This document shows positions 17,305-25,481 of a stretch of 64,000 nucleotides of DNA, in pieces. The stretch is from Rhodoferax sp. PAMC 29310. Lineage in GTDB: Bacteria > Pseudomonadota > Gammaproteobacteria > Burkholderiales > Burkholderiaceae_C. Within the stretch, counting starts at the first letter, position 1, and each line of letters opens with the position of its first letter. Below the pieces are notes generated by a model, which searched no databases, was not told where the DNA came from, and was given only the letters and a program-made list of their open reading frames with translations. A program made the position numbers and the translations under genes. The stretch spans positions 3,844,001 through 3,908,000 of the forward strand of contig NZ_CP072852.1 of assembly GCF_017948265.1 (NCBI RefSeq), in the 5' to 3' direction.

Positions 17305-17383
17305 CAACACACTAGCAGTACAGTTAGAAAGACAATTCTTCAATCTGTATTGCCCGTCGATTCAACACACTGAAGAAGTACAG
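17305..17383. promoter_or_regulatory. Direct repeats in the lysE/mocR divergent gap
   Basis: CAACACACTAGCAGTACAG at 17305-17323 and CAACACACT...AGTACAG at 17363-17383 share both ends, same orientation, with starts 58 bp apart. MocR/GabR/TauR-type regulators bind as head-to-tail dimers to direct repeats, so this is a good operator candidate. The second copy ends eight bases before the mocR ATG, which would suit autorepression. Confidence 0.6.
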
Positions 17384-17391
17384 GCCCCGTC

Positions 17392-18834
17392 ATGCTGATG
17401 AAAACCGCGTCGCAATCCTTGACCCAGCAACTGGCCGATCGGGTGGCTGAGCGCATTCGCACCGGTTTGCTGGTGCCGGGGGCACGTTTGCCGTCGGTGC
17501 GCCAATGCGCGCTACAGCAAGAAGTCAGCCCCTCGACGGTGGTGGCAGCCTACGACCAGTTGCTGGCCCAGGGGCTGGTGGAAGCGCAGAAAAATCGCGG
17601 ATTTTATGTAAGAAAACAGACTGTAGCCTCCGTAAATAAAGCGCAAGCAGCTATTGAAACAGGAGCGAGCCCGCGAGGGGCCATTCCAGGCGCTAGGGAC
17701 TTTCTCGCACAACATGTGCCGGTGAACGCAACCGCCTTGATTCGTGGCATGTTCAATCCTGGTGGCAAACCGCAACCCGGCATGGGCGTGTTCCCGGCGG
17801 ACTGGCTGGAGACCACCTTCATGGCCACAGCGGTTCGCAAGGTGACCAACGCAAGATCGTTGCAGGCGCTTTCCCTGCAATACGGCGAGCCGGCAGGCGA
17901 CATGGGTTTGCGCCAGTCCTTGGCGCAAAAATTGGCTACATTGAGTGTGCCCGCCAGCGCCTCCCAAATCATCACCACAGTGGGCGCCACCCATGCGCTG
18001 GACATTGTGAGTCGCACCCTGTTGCAGGCGTGTGACCATGTCATGGTGGAGGAACCCGGCTGGGCGATTGAATTTGCGCGTCTGGCGGCCCTTGGTATGC
18101 GCATTTTGCCGGTGCCACGGGGGCCGGACGGGCCGGACTTGAGTGTCATGGCCCGCTACTGTGAGCTGCACAGCCCCAAGCTGTTTGTGAGCGTGAGTGT
18201 GTTGCACAACCCCACTGGCTATTGCCTGTCACCGGGAAGCGCCCACCGGGTGCTGCAATTGGCGCACGCGAAAGATTTTCATATCGTCGAGGACGACACC
18301 TACAGTCACCTGGCCCCTGACCACGCCACCCGCTTGTGTGCGCTGGACGGCCTGCAGCGCACGATTTATGTCAGTGGCTTTGCCAAAATTCTGGCACCCG
18401 GCTGGCGGGTGGGCTATTTGGCTGCCCCGCCAGATTTGTTCGAGCGTTTTCTGGACACCAAATTGCTGGCCACACTCACCACCCCGGCGCTGCTGGAAAA
18501 GGCACTGGCCTGGTGTATTGACCAAGGGCAGTTGCGCCGCCACGCCGAGCGTATTCGCACGCGGCTCAATTTGGCACGGGCTCGCAGTGTGAAGCTGGCC
18601 TTGGCCGCGGGTTGTCAGTTTGCTGCGCCGCCGACTGGCCTGTTTGGCTGGGTGGACACAGGGGTGGACACCGACTGGCTGGCCCAGCGCATGCTGGACG
18701 AGGGCTATTTGCTGGCGCCCGGCGCCTTGTTCCACGCGACCCGCCAACCCGGCACGCTGATGCGCATCAACTTCACCACCACGCAGGATGCGCAGTTCTG
18801 GCAGGTGTTCTCCCGCATTCGCGCGCTGGCTTGA
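17392..18834 (+). CDS. MocR-type regulator: GntR helix-turn-helix fused to aminotransferase-like domain
   Basis: 480 residues. A winged helix-turn-helix (about 5-75: QLADRVAERIRTGLLVPGARLPSVRQCA, EVSPSTVVAAYDQLLAQGLVEAQ) is joined by a linker of about 40 residues to a class I aminotransferase fold with VTVGATHALDIV-type motif (TTVGATHALDIVS), SVLHNPTGYCLS and the PLP lysine in SGFAKILAPGWRVGY near residue 332. MocR proteins use PLP and an amino-acid ligand to control nearby genes. It is divergent from lysE, its likely target. The linker holds a dispersed repeat copy (17634-17671) encoding NKAQAAIETG. ATG 17398 is an alternative start. Confidence 0.92.
   Translation: MLMKTASQSLTQQLADRVAERIRTGLLVPGARLPSVRQCALQQEVSPSTVVAAYDQLLAQGLVEAQKNRGFYVRKQTVASVNKAQAAIETGASPRGAIPGARDFLAQHVPVNATALIRGMFNPGGKPQPGMGVFPADWLETTFMATAVRKVTNARSLQALSLQYGEPAGDMGLRQSLAQKLATLSVPASASQIITTVGATHALDIVSRTLLQACDHVMVEEPGWAIEFARLAALGMRILPVPRGPDGPDLSVMARYCELHSPKLFVSVSVLHNPTGYCLSPGSAHRVLQLAHAKDFHIVEDDTYSHLAPDHATRLCALDGLQRTIYVSGFAKILAPGWRVGYLAAPPDLFERFLDTKLLATLTTPALLEKALAWCIDQGQLRRHAERIRTRLNLARARSVKLALAAGCQFAAPPTGLFGWVDTGVDTDWLAQRMLDEGYLLAPGALFHATRQPGTLMRINFTTTQDAQFWQVFSRIRALA
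17634..17671. repeat. Dispersed Comamonadaceae-type repeat, copy in the MocR linker
   Basis: On the minus strand this reads TTTCAATAGCTGCTTGCGCT and on; the 17-base core ATAGCTGCTTGCGCTTT is identical to the copy at 50664-50706. It lies exactly in the inter-domain linker and keeps the frame open. Confidence 0.65.
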
Positions 18835-19138
18835 GGCGCGCGCACGGGGCGTCATCGATCAGACCCACCATCGCCTTTCGCTTTGAGATCCACAAGATGT
18901 GGGAGCACATCGCGTGTTGAGCGGTTGAATTTTTTATGCCTGGGTACTCGCCTGCAGCGAGTGGCGTTGATGCCAGTTGATGGTCAATTGCAGCAGTTTG
19001 CAAAGGCTCGTCAACCTGCCCACCTCGTCGTCAACTGATGTTTGCATTGGCAAAGACCGCGCTGGTGCGTAACCCGTGCGACACATGGCACGCTGGTCCG
19101 CTCGCAATAATTGAACACCGCTCAACGACAGGATTCAC
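18835..19138. other. 304-bp gap between mocR and nitronate monooxygenase gene
   Basis: I see no convincing gene. GTTGAGCGGT at 18916-18925 and its complement ACCGCTCAAC at 19117-19126 form a 10-base inverted repeat about 190 bp apart, with loosely matching flanks. The region must hold the promoter of the next gene. Confidence 0.4.
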
Positions 19139-20074
19139 ATGAACCGCGTACTCGCCCATACCGGGGCCACTTACCCTATTCTTCAAGCCCCTATGGGCTG
19201 GATTGCTCGCACGCAATTGGCTTCGGCCGTGTCGCGCGCTGGGGGCCTGGGCATCATCGAAACCTCATCGGGTGAGACGGTCAATTGCCAGGCCGAAATC
19301 ACCAAAATGAAGGCACTGGGTTTGCCCTTTGGCGTGAATCTGCCCATTCGGTTTTTGAAAGACGACGCCATGCTCACGTTTGTGTGCAACTCTGGCGTGA
19401 AATTTGTCACCACCTCGGCCGGTAGTCCGGCCAAGTTCATCAAGCCCTTGCAAGACGCGGGCATCGTGGTCTACCACGCCGTACCCACGGTCGACGCGGC
19501 CATGAAATGTGTGGACGCGGGTATCGATGGTCTGGTGGTGGAAGGCGCCGAGGGAGGTGGCTTCAAAAACCCTGAAGAAGTGTCCACTCTGGTGCTGCTG
19601 CAAGCCATTCGCGCGCGCACCAGCGTGCCGTTGATTGCAGCAGGCGGCATCTGCGATGGCCGTGGCATGGCAGCCGCGTTTGCGGTGGGTGCCGAGGCCG
19701 TTCAAATGGGCACGCGCTTTGTGAGCTGCACCGAGAGCCCCGTGCATGACAACTACAAAAACGCCATCGTGCAAGCCAAAGAAACGGGCACATTGGTGCT
19801 CAATAAAAAATCGTCGCCTTGCATACGCTCGCTCAAATCGGCACGCACCCAAAGCATCTATGAAGAAGGGGTGATGCCCTCCGATGCGTTGCAAGGCATT
19901 TTGGGCGTGTACTTTGGCGGCGATATGGAAGCCGCGCCCGCACTGGCAGGGCAAACCGTGGGCTTGATTGATTCGGTCAAAACGGCCAAAGAAATCATTG
20001 ATGAAACCGTGGCCGAATTCTTTGCAATCACAGCACGGCTGGGTGCGTTGGCGCAGGCGCGGTCGTTTGGGTAG
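19139..20074 (+). CDS. Nitronate monooxygenase / 2-nitropropane dioxygenase-like FMN protein
   Basis: 311 residues. Begins YPILQAPMGWIARTQLASAVS; GGLGIIETSSG and the central GIDGLVVEGAEGGGF are the family's FMN-contacting glycine-rich turns; LIAAGGICDGRGMAAAFAVGAEAVQMGTRF closes the phosphate-binding part of the TIM barrel. The family oxidises alkyl nitronates such as propionate-3-nitronate to oxo-acids and nitrite, and also includes FabK-like enoyl-ACP reductases. The length and GAEGGG turn favour the nitronate group. It is monocistronic as far as can be seen. Confidence 0.87.
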   Translation: MNRVLAHTGATYPILQAPMGWIARTQLASAVSRAGGLGIIETSSGETVNCQAEITKMKALGLPFGVNLPIRFLKDDAMLTFVCNSGVKFVTTSAGSPAKFIKPLQDAGIVVYHAVPTVDAAMKCVDAGIDGLVVEGAEGGGFKNPEEVSTLVLLQAIRARTSVPLIAAGGICDGRGMAAAFAVGAEAVQMGTRFVSCTESPVHDNYKNAIVQAKETGTLVLNKKSSPCIRSLKSARTQSIYEEGVMPSDALQGILGVYFGGDMEAAPALAGQTVGLIDSVKTAKEIIDETVAEFFAITARLGALAQARSFG

Positions 20075-20098
20075 TCGGGCCGTCCGGGCAGGCGGTGC

Positions 20099-21352
20099 TC
20101 AGACCAGCAACAAGCCTTTGGCCGGGCGCAACCGGGCGTGACCCAGCGTGCGCAACAAGGCGAGGTTGACACCTTCCAGGTCCATTTGGTGGCGCGCACA
20201 CAAGGTGCGGGTCTCCGCGCCGGGAGGCGACTCCAGCGCGGTGGCGACCTCCAGATAGGGCAGATACGGGCCTTTTTGGTCCAGGATGGCCGAGCTGATG
20301 CGGCTGGACAGGGGCAGACGCCCTAGCGCCTGTACCAGTGGCTCGCCCAGCATCAGGTCGATTTGGGACATCAGTCCGCAGAGGTAAACCTCGCGGCGCA
20401 GGTTCTCGCTCTCGCCGGCGTCCATCAGCTGCTCCATCAGGCTGGCACGCATGACCAGCGCCGTGCGCGGGGGCTGCAGGTTCAGGTCGCTGGTACCCCG
20501 CGGCAACTGTGTGAGCAGCCAGGACCGCAGTTTGCTCAGGCCCAGCACCATCAGTCCGTGGCGCAATGACTCGATCTCTGTGCGCAGACCCACCGCTGCT
20601 GAGTTGGCGTAGCGCAAAAAACGGTAGGCCAGCGTGGGTTCCTCGCTCAGCAGCTGCTCAATACGCTCGACGGAATCATCAGCATGGATGGCCTGCACCA
20701 TGGCGGCAATGGCGCGTTGGCCGGGTTGCATCTGCTGGTTGCGATAGCTGTGCAGCACATCCTCGACCGGCCAACCGGCCACGCCCCAGGCGTCTTGCTC
20801 GTCCAGGCAGTGTTCCACCAGCGCCCGGCTAGCCACGGATTCATACAAATACCCTGGCACCACCGGGCTGTCCAGGTGGCGGGCTGAGCCACCGGCTTCA
20901 CCGTTGTGCCGGCGCAGCGAGGCCCGCAAACCGGTCAGTGCTTCTTCAGGGGTCAGGGTCACCATGGGGCGGGCAAAGCAGGCCGCCAAGGCCGTGCTCG
21001 GCCAGGTGCCCGGTTCACCCCGCCACACCAATGGCACGCCGCGTTGGTGGGCCTGAAACAGGCGCTCAATCAAACTGGCGTCGAGCAGATGAGTGTCTTG
21101 CACTGCAATCCAGGGGCCTGTCGCCTTGGCGTGGGTGAGTAATTCACCCAACAACTCGGGGGAGGCGGGCGAGAGAAGTAGTTGGGGCGCTTGGTCCGAC
21201 AAGGCCTCGCCAATGGACTGAAGCAGCTGCGGCGTATCGATCCGTTTGCCTTCTTCTGCGGCCAAAAACAGTTGAACACCGGCCACCTGGCGCAGCGCGT
21301 TCCAGATCAGCTGGTAACCCAGTGCCACTTGGCCCAGCGCAGCGTTGCTCAT
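20099..21352 (-). CDS. HDOD-domain signalling protein with degenerate EAL-like N-terminal half
   Basis: 417 residues. The C-terminal half (about 195-395) is an HDOD domain: LLSEEPTLAYRFLRYANSAAVGLRTEIESLRHGLMVLGLSKLRSWL followed by helices without intact HD metal motifs. The N-terminal half resembles the YuxH-type EAL fold (ALGQVALGYQLIWNAL at the start) but lacks the E-A/V-L motif and acidic metal ligands, so it should not hydrolyse c-di-GMP. It starts 3 bp after flgL ends, so it is the last gene of the flg run and probably links a second messenger or output to flagella, which is inference. Confidence 0.8.
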   Translation of the reverse strand: MSNAALGQVALGYQLIWNALRQVAGVQLFLAAEEGKRIDTPQLLQSIGEALSDQAPQLLLSPASPELLGELLTHAKATGPWIAVQDTHLLDASLIERLFQAHQRGVPLVWRGEPGTWPSTALAACFARPMVTLTPEEALTGLRASLRRHNGEAGGSARHLDSPVVPGYLYESVASRALVEHCLDEQDAWGVAGWPVEDVLHSYRNQQMQPGQRAIAAMVQAIHADDSVERIEQLLSEEPTLAYRFLRYANSAAVGLRTEIESLRHGLMVLGLSKLRSWLLTQLPRGTSDLNLQPPRTALVMRASLMEQLMDAGESENLRREVYLCGLMSQIDLMLGEPLVQALGRLPLSSRISSAILDQKGPYLPYLEVATALESPPGAETRTLCARHQMDLEGVNLALLRTLGHARLRPAKGLLLV

Positions 21353-21355
21353 GGC

Positions 21356-22594
21356 TTAGCCGATGTAATTGAACAGCGACAGCTTTTGAATCTGCGCGTA
21401 AGACTGTAGGGCCGCCTGATAGCCCGTCTGCTGGTTCTGGAAGTCGGAGATCCCTTTAATCATCTCCAGGTCCTCGGCACGGGAACGTTCGACCTCCATC
21501 TGGATGGAGCGCTTGCCCTGGTTGTCGCTGATTCGGTCGGCCCGGTTGAGCAACTCGCCGGCCTGGCCGCGCACTGCCGAGATGCGGTTCATGCCGATGT
21601 CCAGGTTCTTCAGCCCCTGGCTGATGGCCTGGCTTGCCCCGCCGCTGGACGTGGCGCCGCCAATGTCCCGAATCGCCTCGTCCATCACGCTGAAAATGCT
21701 GGGGCTGGGTTTAACGGTGATGGATTCACCCGCACCTGGCGTACCCGTGATTGTCAGGCTTAGGCCCGGAATTCCGGTCACAGGCATGGCGCCCGTGGCA
21801 TAGCTGGGAACCGCTATGGAAGTGGCCGCGGCCGGTGGAGCTGATAGGTCGTAGGTGGCCGTGCTGGTCGTGGCGGGGCTGGGATCAGGCGTGACGACGA
21901 TGTTGCTGATGGTGTACGTGTTGTTGTTGATCAGGGCCGGGTTGGTCACAGTGATTCCCTCGGAGCGCAGAGGAGAGGTGCCTGGGGTGACGGTGACGTT
22001 GTAGGCCGCATCACGTGCGCCTTGCAGCATGAAGGCACTGTCGCCGTCTAGAGAAAACGCGATACCAACCTCGCTACTCCGGCTCTGGCCGGGCAGGCCG
22101 TTGAAGGTGTAGTCAGGCGTACCCACATTGGGGCCGACAAATGGTTTGACCGCGCTGCCCAAGGCGCCGAACAGGGGTTGACCGTTGGTGTCGGTTCGGT
22201 TGGACAGGGCCAGGACTTGATCCCGCAACCCCGTCAGCTCCACCGCAACCATTTTGCGTTCACTGTCGCCGAAACTACCGTTGCCGGCGCTCACCAGCAG
22301 TTCCCGAAAACGTTGTAGCGCCTCGGTTACATCGCCCAGTGCACTCTCGGCTTGGACGATGGAGGTGCGTTGCGCCTCGAGCGCGCGCTGGTCGGTGGCA
22401 ATGCGGCCGATGCGGTTCAACGCCCGCTCGGCCTGGGCGGCACTGGTGGGGTCGTCGCTGGCTCGAACCACACGCTTGCCAGAGGTGAGGTTTTCCTGCG
22501 CGCTGGCGAGATTGCCCTGACGCGTCATGAGGTTGCGCTGGGCGTTGTCGTAGGTGTTGGCTGACCCGGTCCGGGAAAATGAATTAACTGACAT
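21356..22594 (-). CDS. flgL: Flagellar hook-associated protein 3 FlgL
   Basis: 412 residues. The N-terminal flagellin-like helix is clear (YDNAQRNLMTRQGNLASAQENLTSGKRVVRASDDPTSAAQAERALN), as is the C-terminal helix (VERSRAEDLEMIKGISDFQNQQTGYQAALQSYAQIQKLSLFNYI). The middle region (about 170-290) is Ser/Thr/Pro-rich and variable. FlgL forms the second junction zone between hook and filament, with FlgK. The gene follows flgK by 26 bp and precedes the HDOD gene by 3 bp. Confidence 0.95.
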   Translation of the reverse strand: MSVNSFSRTGSANTYDNAQRNLMTRQGNLASAQENLTSGKRVVRASDDPTSAAQAERALNRIGRIATDQRALEAQRTSIVQAESALGDVTEALQRFRELLVSAGNGSFGDSERKMVAVELTGLRDQVLALSNRTDTNGQPLFGALGSAVKPFVGPNVGTPDYTFNGLPGQSRSSEVGIAFSLDGDSAFMLQGARDAAYNVTVTPGTSPLRSEGITVTNPALINNNTYTISNIVVTPDPSPATTSTATYDLSAPPAAATSIAVPSYATGAMPVTGIPGLSLTITGTPGAGESITVKPSPSIFSVMDEAIRDIGGATSSGGASQAISQGLKNLDIGMNRISAVRGQAGELLNRADRISDNQGKRSIQMEVERSRAEDLEMIKGISDFQNQQTGYQAALQSYAQIQKLSLFNYIG

Positions 22595-22620
22595 GGTGCG
22601 TTCTCCTGCCTAGTGCAACC

Positions 22621-24555
22621 TTAGCGGCCCAAGCTTTGAATCAGGGTGTCGAAAATGCCTTGTGCGATCTGGATCATCTTGGCTGAGGCTTGGTAAGCCT
22701 GTTGAAACTGTAGCAATTTGGCCGCCTCTTCGTCCAAGTTAACCCCAGCGACCGAGGTGCGATCTCGCTCTAGGTTGGTAGCGATAGTGGTGGACACCTC
22801 GGCGGCGAAAGTAGCCCCTTGGCCTCTAACGCCGATCTGGGCGATCAGGCCTGCATAACCATCGGTCAAAGCGGCGCCGTCGAACATTGCAAGATCGCGC
22901 AAACTCATCATGGCATTGGCGTTGCTGGCGTTGAGGTTGCGAAAATTGGCGGGCTGCGGACCTATCGCGATGGTGTCGCCAGCTTGAGGAACACCTTTGA
23001 GAGTGATAGACCAGCTAGGCGTGACTGGCGCAGATTCAATGGGTACACCGGTTGTGAACGGGTAGGTCGCTGTACCTGTATCCGAGCGCGTGTAACTTCC
23101 GAGGCCATCAAACGTGAGTGTGATCGACGTTGGTGCGGCAGCCGACCGGGCGATCAAACTATCAACCACGAGCGAGCCACTGTTGGCGCTGCCGGCGCTG
23201 GCCACGACTGGACTGGCCACTGCAAGCGCCCGGGGGGATGCAAACTCACGACTCACGCTGCTGGCAGAGGTGCTGAAGGGTTTAATTAGAAAGCGGTCTC
23301 CTGCCACCGGCGTACCCGAGGGCATGGAAATGCTCAATCCATCCAGTGTGGCCAAAACGGGTGCAACCGTCGCAGGTGTTTGAGGAAATGCGGTCACCAT
23401 CCCGTCGGAGCGACGCGTGATGCTGCCAGTCGACGCAGTCACAAAATTGACCTCGTAGTCAGAGGCCGAAAATTGCGTGACGTCGTTGATCGACAGCGTG
23501 AGGGCGGCCGTCCCCAAGTTGAGTGTGGCAGGCGCGGTGGGGGACAGCACATTCTTTGCGCCGAACGCAATCGGCGTAAACAGGTTGCCGCCTGGGTTGC
23601 CATCCAGGTCGAGTCCCAGCGCGTGCTGGTCATTAATGCTGGACGTGACTGCCAGTGTCATTCTCCCCAGTAAATTTCGCCCTTCGACCAAGTCGGTATT
23701 CTGAAACCGAAGCAATCCGGAAACCGAACCACCGCCCAAAGTGTTTTCGTCCAGCGTGACGGAAAATCCGTTTCGGGAAACAGCAAGCTTACTTTTCAGT
23801 GGATCACCATAGTCGTCTTTCACAATCGACACGGTGGCCGCCATAGTGCCCAAGACCAGCGGCTGGCTGCCACCAATGAAGATACTCATCGAGCCGTCTG
23901 ACGCCGCCAGCGAGGTTGTTTGAACGTACTGATTGAGATCTCGAACCAGCTGATCCCGTTGGTCCAAAAGATCATTTGGGGGTCGGCCAGCTCCTTGGGC
24001 TCGAATGATTTTTTCATTGACCTGACTGATGCTCACAGCCAAAGTGTTGATGACGTTAGCTTTTTGACCCAGCTCTTGGGATATTCCAAGCTGAAGATCG
24101 TCCAGGTTTTGGGCTGTTGTGCGAATTCGCGCGGCCGTTTCGTCTACCCGAGTCAGAACCACTGTCCGTGCGGTGAGGTCGGTGGGGGCACTTGCAACAT
24201 CAGAGAATGCGTTGAGCATGTCATTGATAGACGCGCCCAGTCCGGTGCTTCCACCAGGAAAAAGGTTCTCGAGCTGCTTAAGTTTGTCGGCACGGGTCAC
24301 GTCAGCAGACTGGGTGGCGCCCGCCATCGTGGCCTGCGTGCTCAGAAACTCACTGAAGTTGCGTTGGATGGTTTGTACCGTGACGCCTTGGCCAACATAG
24401 CCGCCAGGTCCTTGGGTACCTTGGACGGTTTGCAGAATCACCGACTGGCGTGAGTAGCCAGGCGTGTTGACGTTCGCAATGTTGTGGCCAGCGGTTTGCA
24501 GTGCGACCTGATTGGCCTGCAGTGCGCGCATGCCTACATTGAGAAGGCCGCTCAT
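22621..24555 (-). CDS. flgK: Flagellar hook-associated protein 1 FlgK
   Basis: 644 residues, normal for FlgK. N-terminus MSGLLNVGMRALQANQVALQ..., with the rod/hook motif HNIANVNTPGYSRQSV near residue 28. C-terminal helix SVAGVNLDEEAAKLLQFQQAYQASAKMIQIAQGIFDTLIQSL. It is the first hook-filament junction protein, exported by the flagellar type III system. Its ATG overlaps the flgJ stop by four bases, so translation is coupled. Confidence 0.96.
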   Translation of the reverse strand: MSGLLNVGMRALQANQVALQTAGHNIANVNTPGYSRQSVILQTVQGTQGPGGYVGQGVTVQTIQRNFSEFLSTQATMAGATQSADVTRADKLKQLENLFPGGSTGLGASINDMLNAFSDVASAPTDLTARTVVLTRVDETAARIRTTAQNLDDLQLGISQELGQKANVINTLAVSISQVNEKIIRAQGAGRPPNDLLDQRDQLVRDLNQYVQTTSLAASDGSMSIFIGGSQPLVLGTMAATVSIVKDDYGDPLKSKLAVSRNGFSVTLDENTLGGGSVSGLLRFQNTDLVEGRNLLGRMTLAVTSSINDQHALGLDLDGNPGGNLFTPIAFGAKNVLSPTAPATLNLGTAALTLSINDVTQFSASDYEVNFVTASTGSITRRSDGMVTAFPQTPATVAPVLATLDGLSISMPSGTPVAGDRFLIKPFSTSASSVSREFASPRALAVASPVVASAGSANSGSLVVDSLIARSAAAPTSITLTFDGLGSYTRSDTGTATYPFTTGVPIESAPVTPSWSITLKGVPQAGDTIAIGPQPANFRNLNASNANAMMSLRDLAMFDGAALTDGYAGLIAQIGVRGQGATFAAEVSTTIATNLERDRTSVAGVNLDEEAAKLLQFQQAYQASAKMIQIAQGIFDTLIQSLGR

Positions 24556-25481
24556 GCGCTACCTTGTGACGCTTGAGCGTGTTGCTGCTGCAAGCGCAGT
24601 GTCGAGTTGATGGCGCGGCTAAGTTTGGCCGCGTAGTCCGGGTCGGTGGCGTAGCCTGCTTTTTGCAAGCCGCTGGCGAAGGCGTGGGCCGAGTCAGTTT
24701 GCTGGCTGACCTCGGCGTAGCGGGGCGACTGAGTAATCAGGCGGGCATAGTCCTTGAACGAGCCCTCGTAGGAGTCATAGGCGCGAAACTTGGCCACGGT
24801 TTTCTGGGCGACGCCGTTCACATACTCGGTGGTCGTGATTTCGGCGACTTTGCCGTTCCAGCCACCCGTGGCCTTGATGCCAAACAGGTTGAACGAAGGC
24901 GCGCCGTTGGCATGTTTGATTTCGTGTCGGCCCCAGCCTGTTTCGTGGCCGGCCTGTCCCAGCATGAATCCTGACGGCAGACCGCTGGTTTGCTCCACAC
25001 GGGCTGCTGCATCGGCATGTTGCTGGACGAAGTTGCTTTGGGTCGGGGTGGTTCGAATGGGCTCGGCATTGGCGTTGGCGGCGTAGGCTGCAACCGAAGA
25101 CGCTTGGGTGCGCGCGCTCAAGGGGCGCAGCGGGCCGTTGACCAGCGCGCTGGGGTCCAGCGTCGCACCGCCCATTTGCCGGGAGAGTTGCTGCGCAATC
25201 AAGTCCGACAGGCCACCGGCCTGGCCGGACATCTGAACAGCAAATTGCTGGTCCAACATGTCGGTGCCCATGTCGCTGCCGGCGTTGTCGGTCATGCCTG
25301 ATTTCATGGTGGCTTCCCGCATGCTTTTGAGCAGCTCCCGCATGAAGAGGGACTCAAATTGTTTGGCGGTTTCCTTGATCGCATCGGGCGTATTTTTGCC
25401 CGCTTGCAGCTTCAAGCTGTTGAGCGACCGGGCGTCAACCGCCAGCGCGTTGGAGGTGGAGGGCAGCTGACCGTAGACCAT
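24552..25481 (-). CDS. flgJ: Bifunctional rod cap and peptidoglycan hydrolase FlgJ
   Basis: 309 residues. N-terminal rod-capping domain (about 25-100: IKETAKQFESLFMRELLKSMREA, and DMGTDMLDQQFA). C-terminal glucosaminidase domain (about 150-300: HADAAARVEQTSGLPSGFMLGQAGHETGWGRHEI, NLFGIKATGGWNG), with the catalytic Glu in the HETGWG segment. It is exported to the periplasm, caps the growing rod and cuts peptidoglycan for it. The two-domain form is the gamma/betaproteobacterial type. It overlaps flgI by one base and flgK by four. Confidence 0.95.
   Translation of the reverse strand: MVYGQLPSTSNALAVDARSLNSLKLQAGKNTPDAIKETAKQFESLFMRELLKSMREATMKSGMTDNAGSDMGTDMLDQQFAVQMSGQAGGLSDLIAQQLSRQMGGATLDPSALVNGPLRPLSARTQASSVAAYAANANAEPIRTTPTQSNFVQQHADAAARVEQTSGLPSGFMLGQAGHETGWGRHEIKHANGAPSFNLFGIKATGGWNGKVAEITTTEYVNGVAQKTVAKFRAYDSYEGSFKDYARLITQSPRYAEVSQQTDSAHAFASGLQKAGYATDPDYAAKLSRAINSTLRLQQQHAQASQGSA

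Noticed and set aside
20099..21352. Active c-di-GMP phosphodiesterase call for the HDOD gene
   Set aside because: No E-A/V-L motif or acidic ligand set is present in the N-terminal half.
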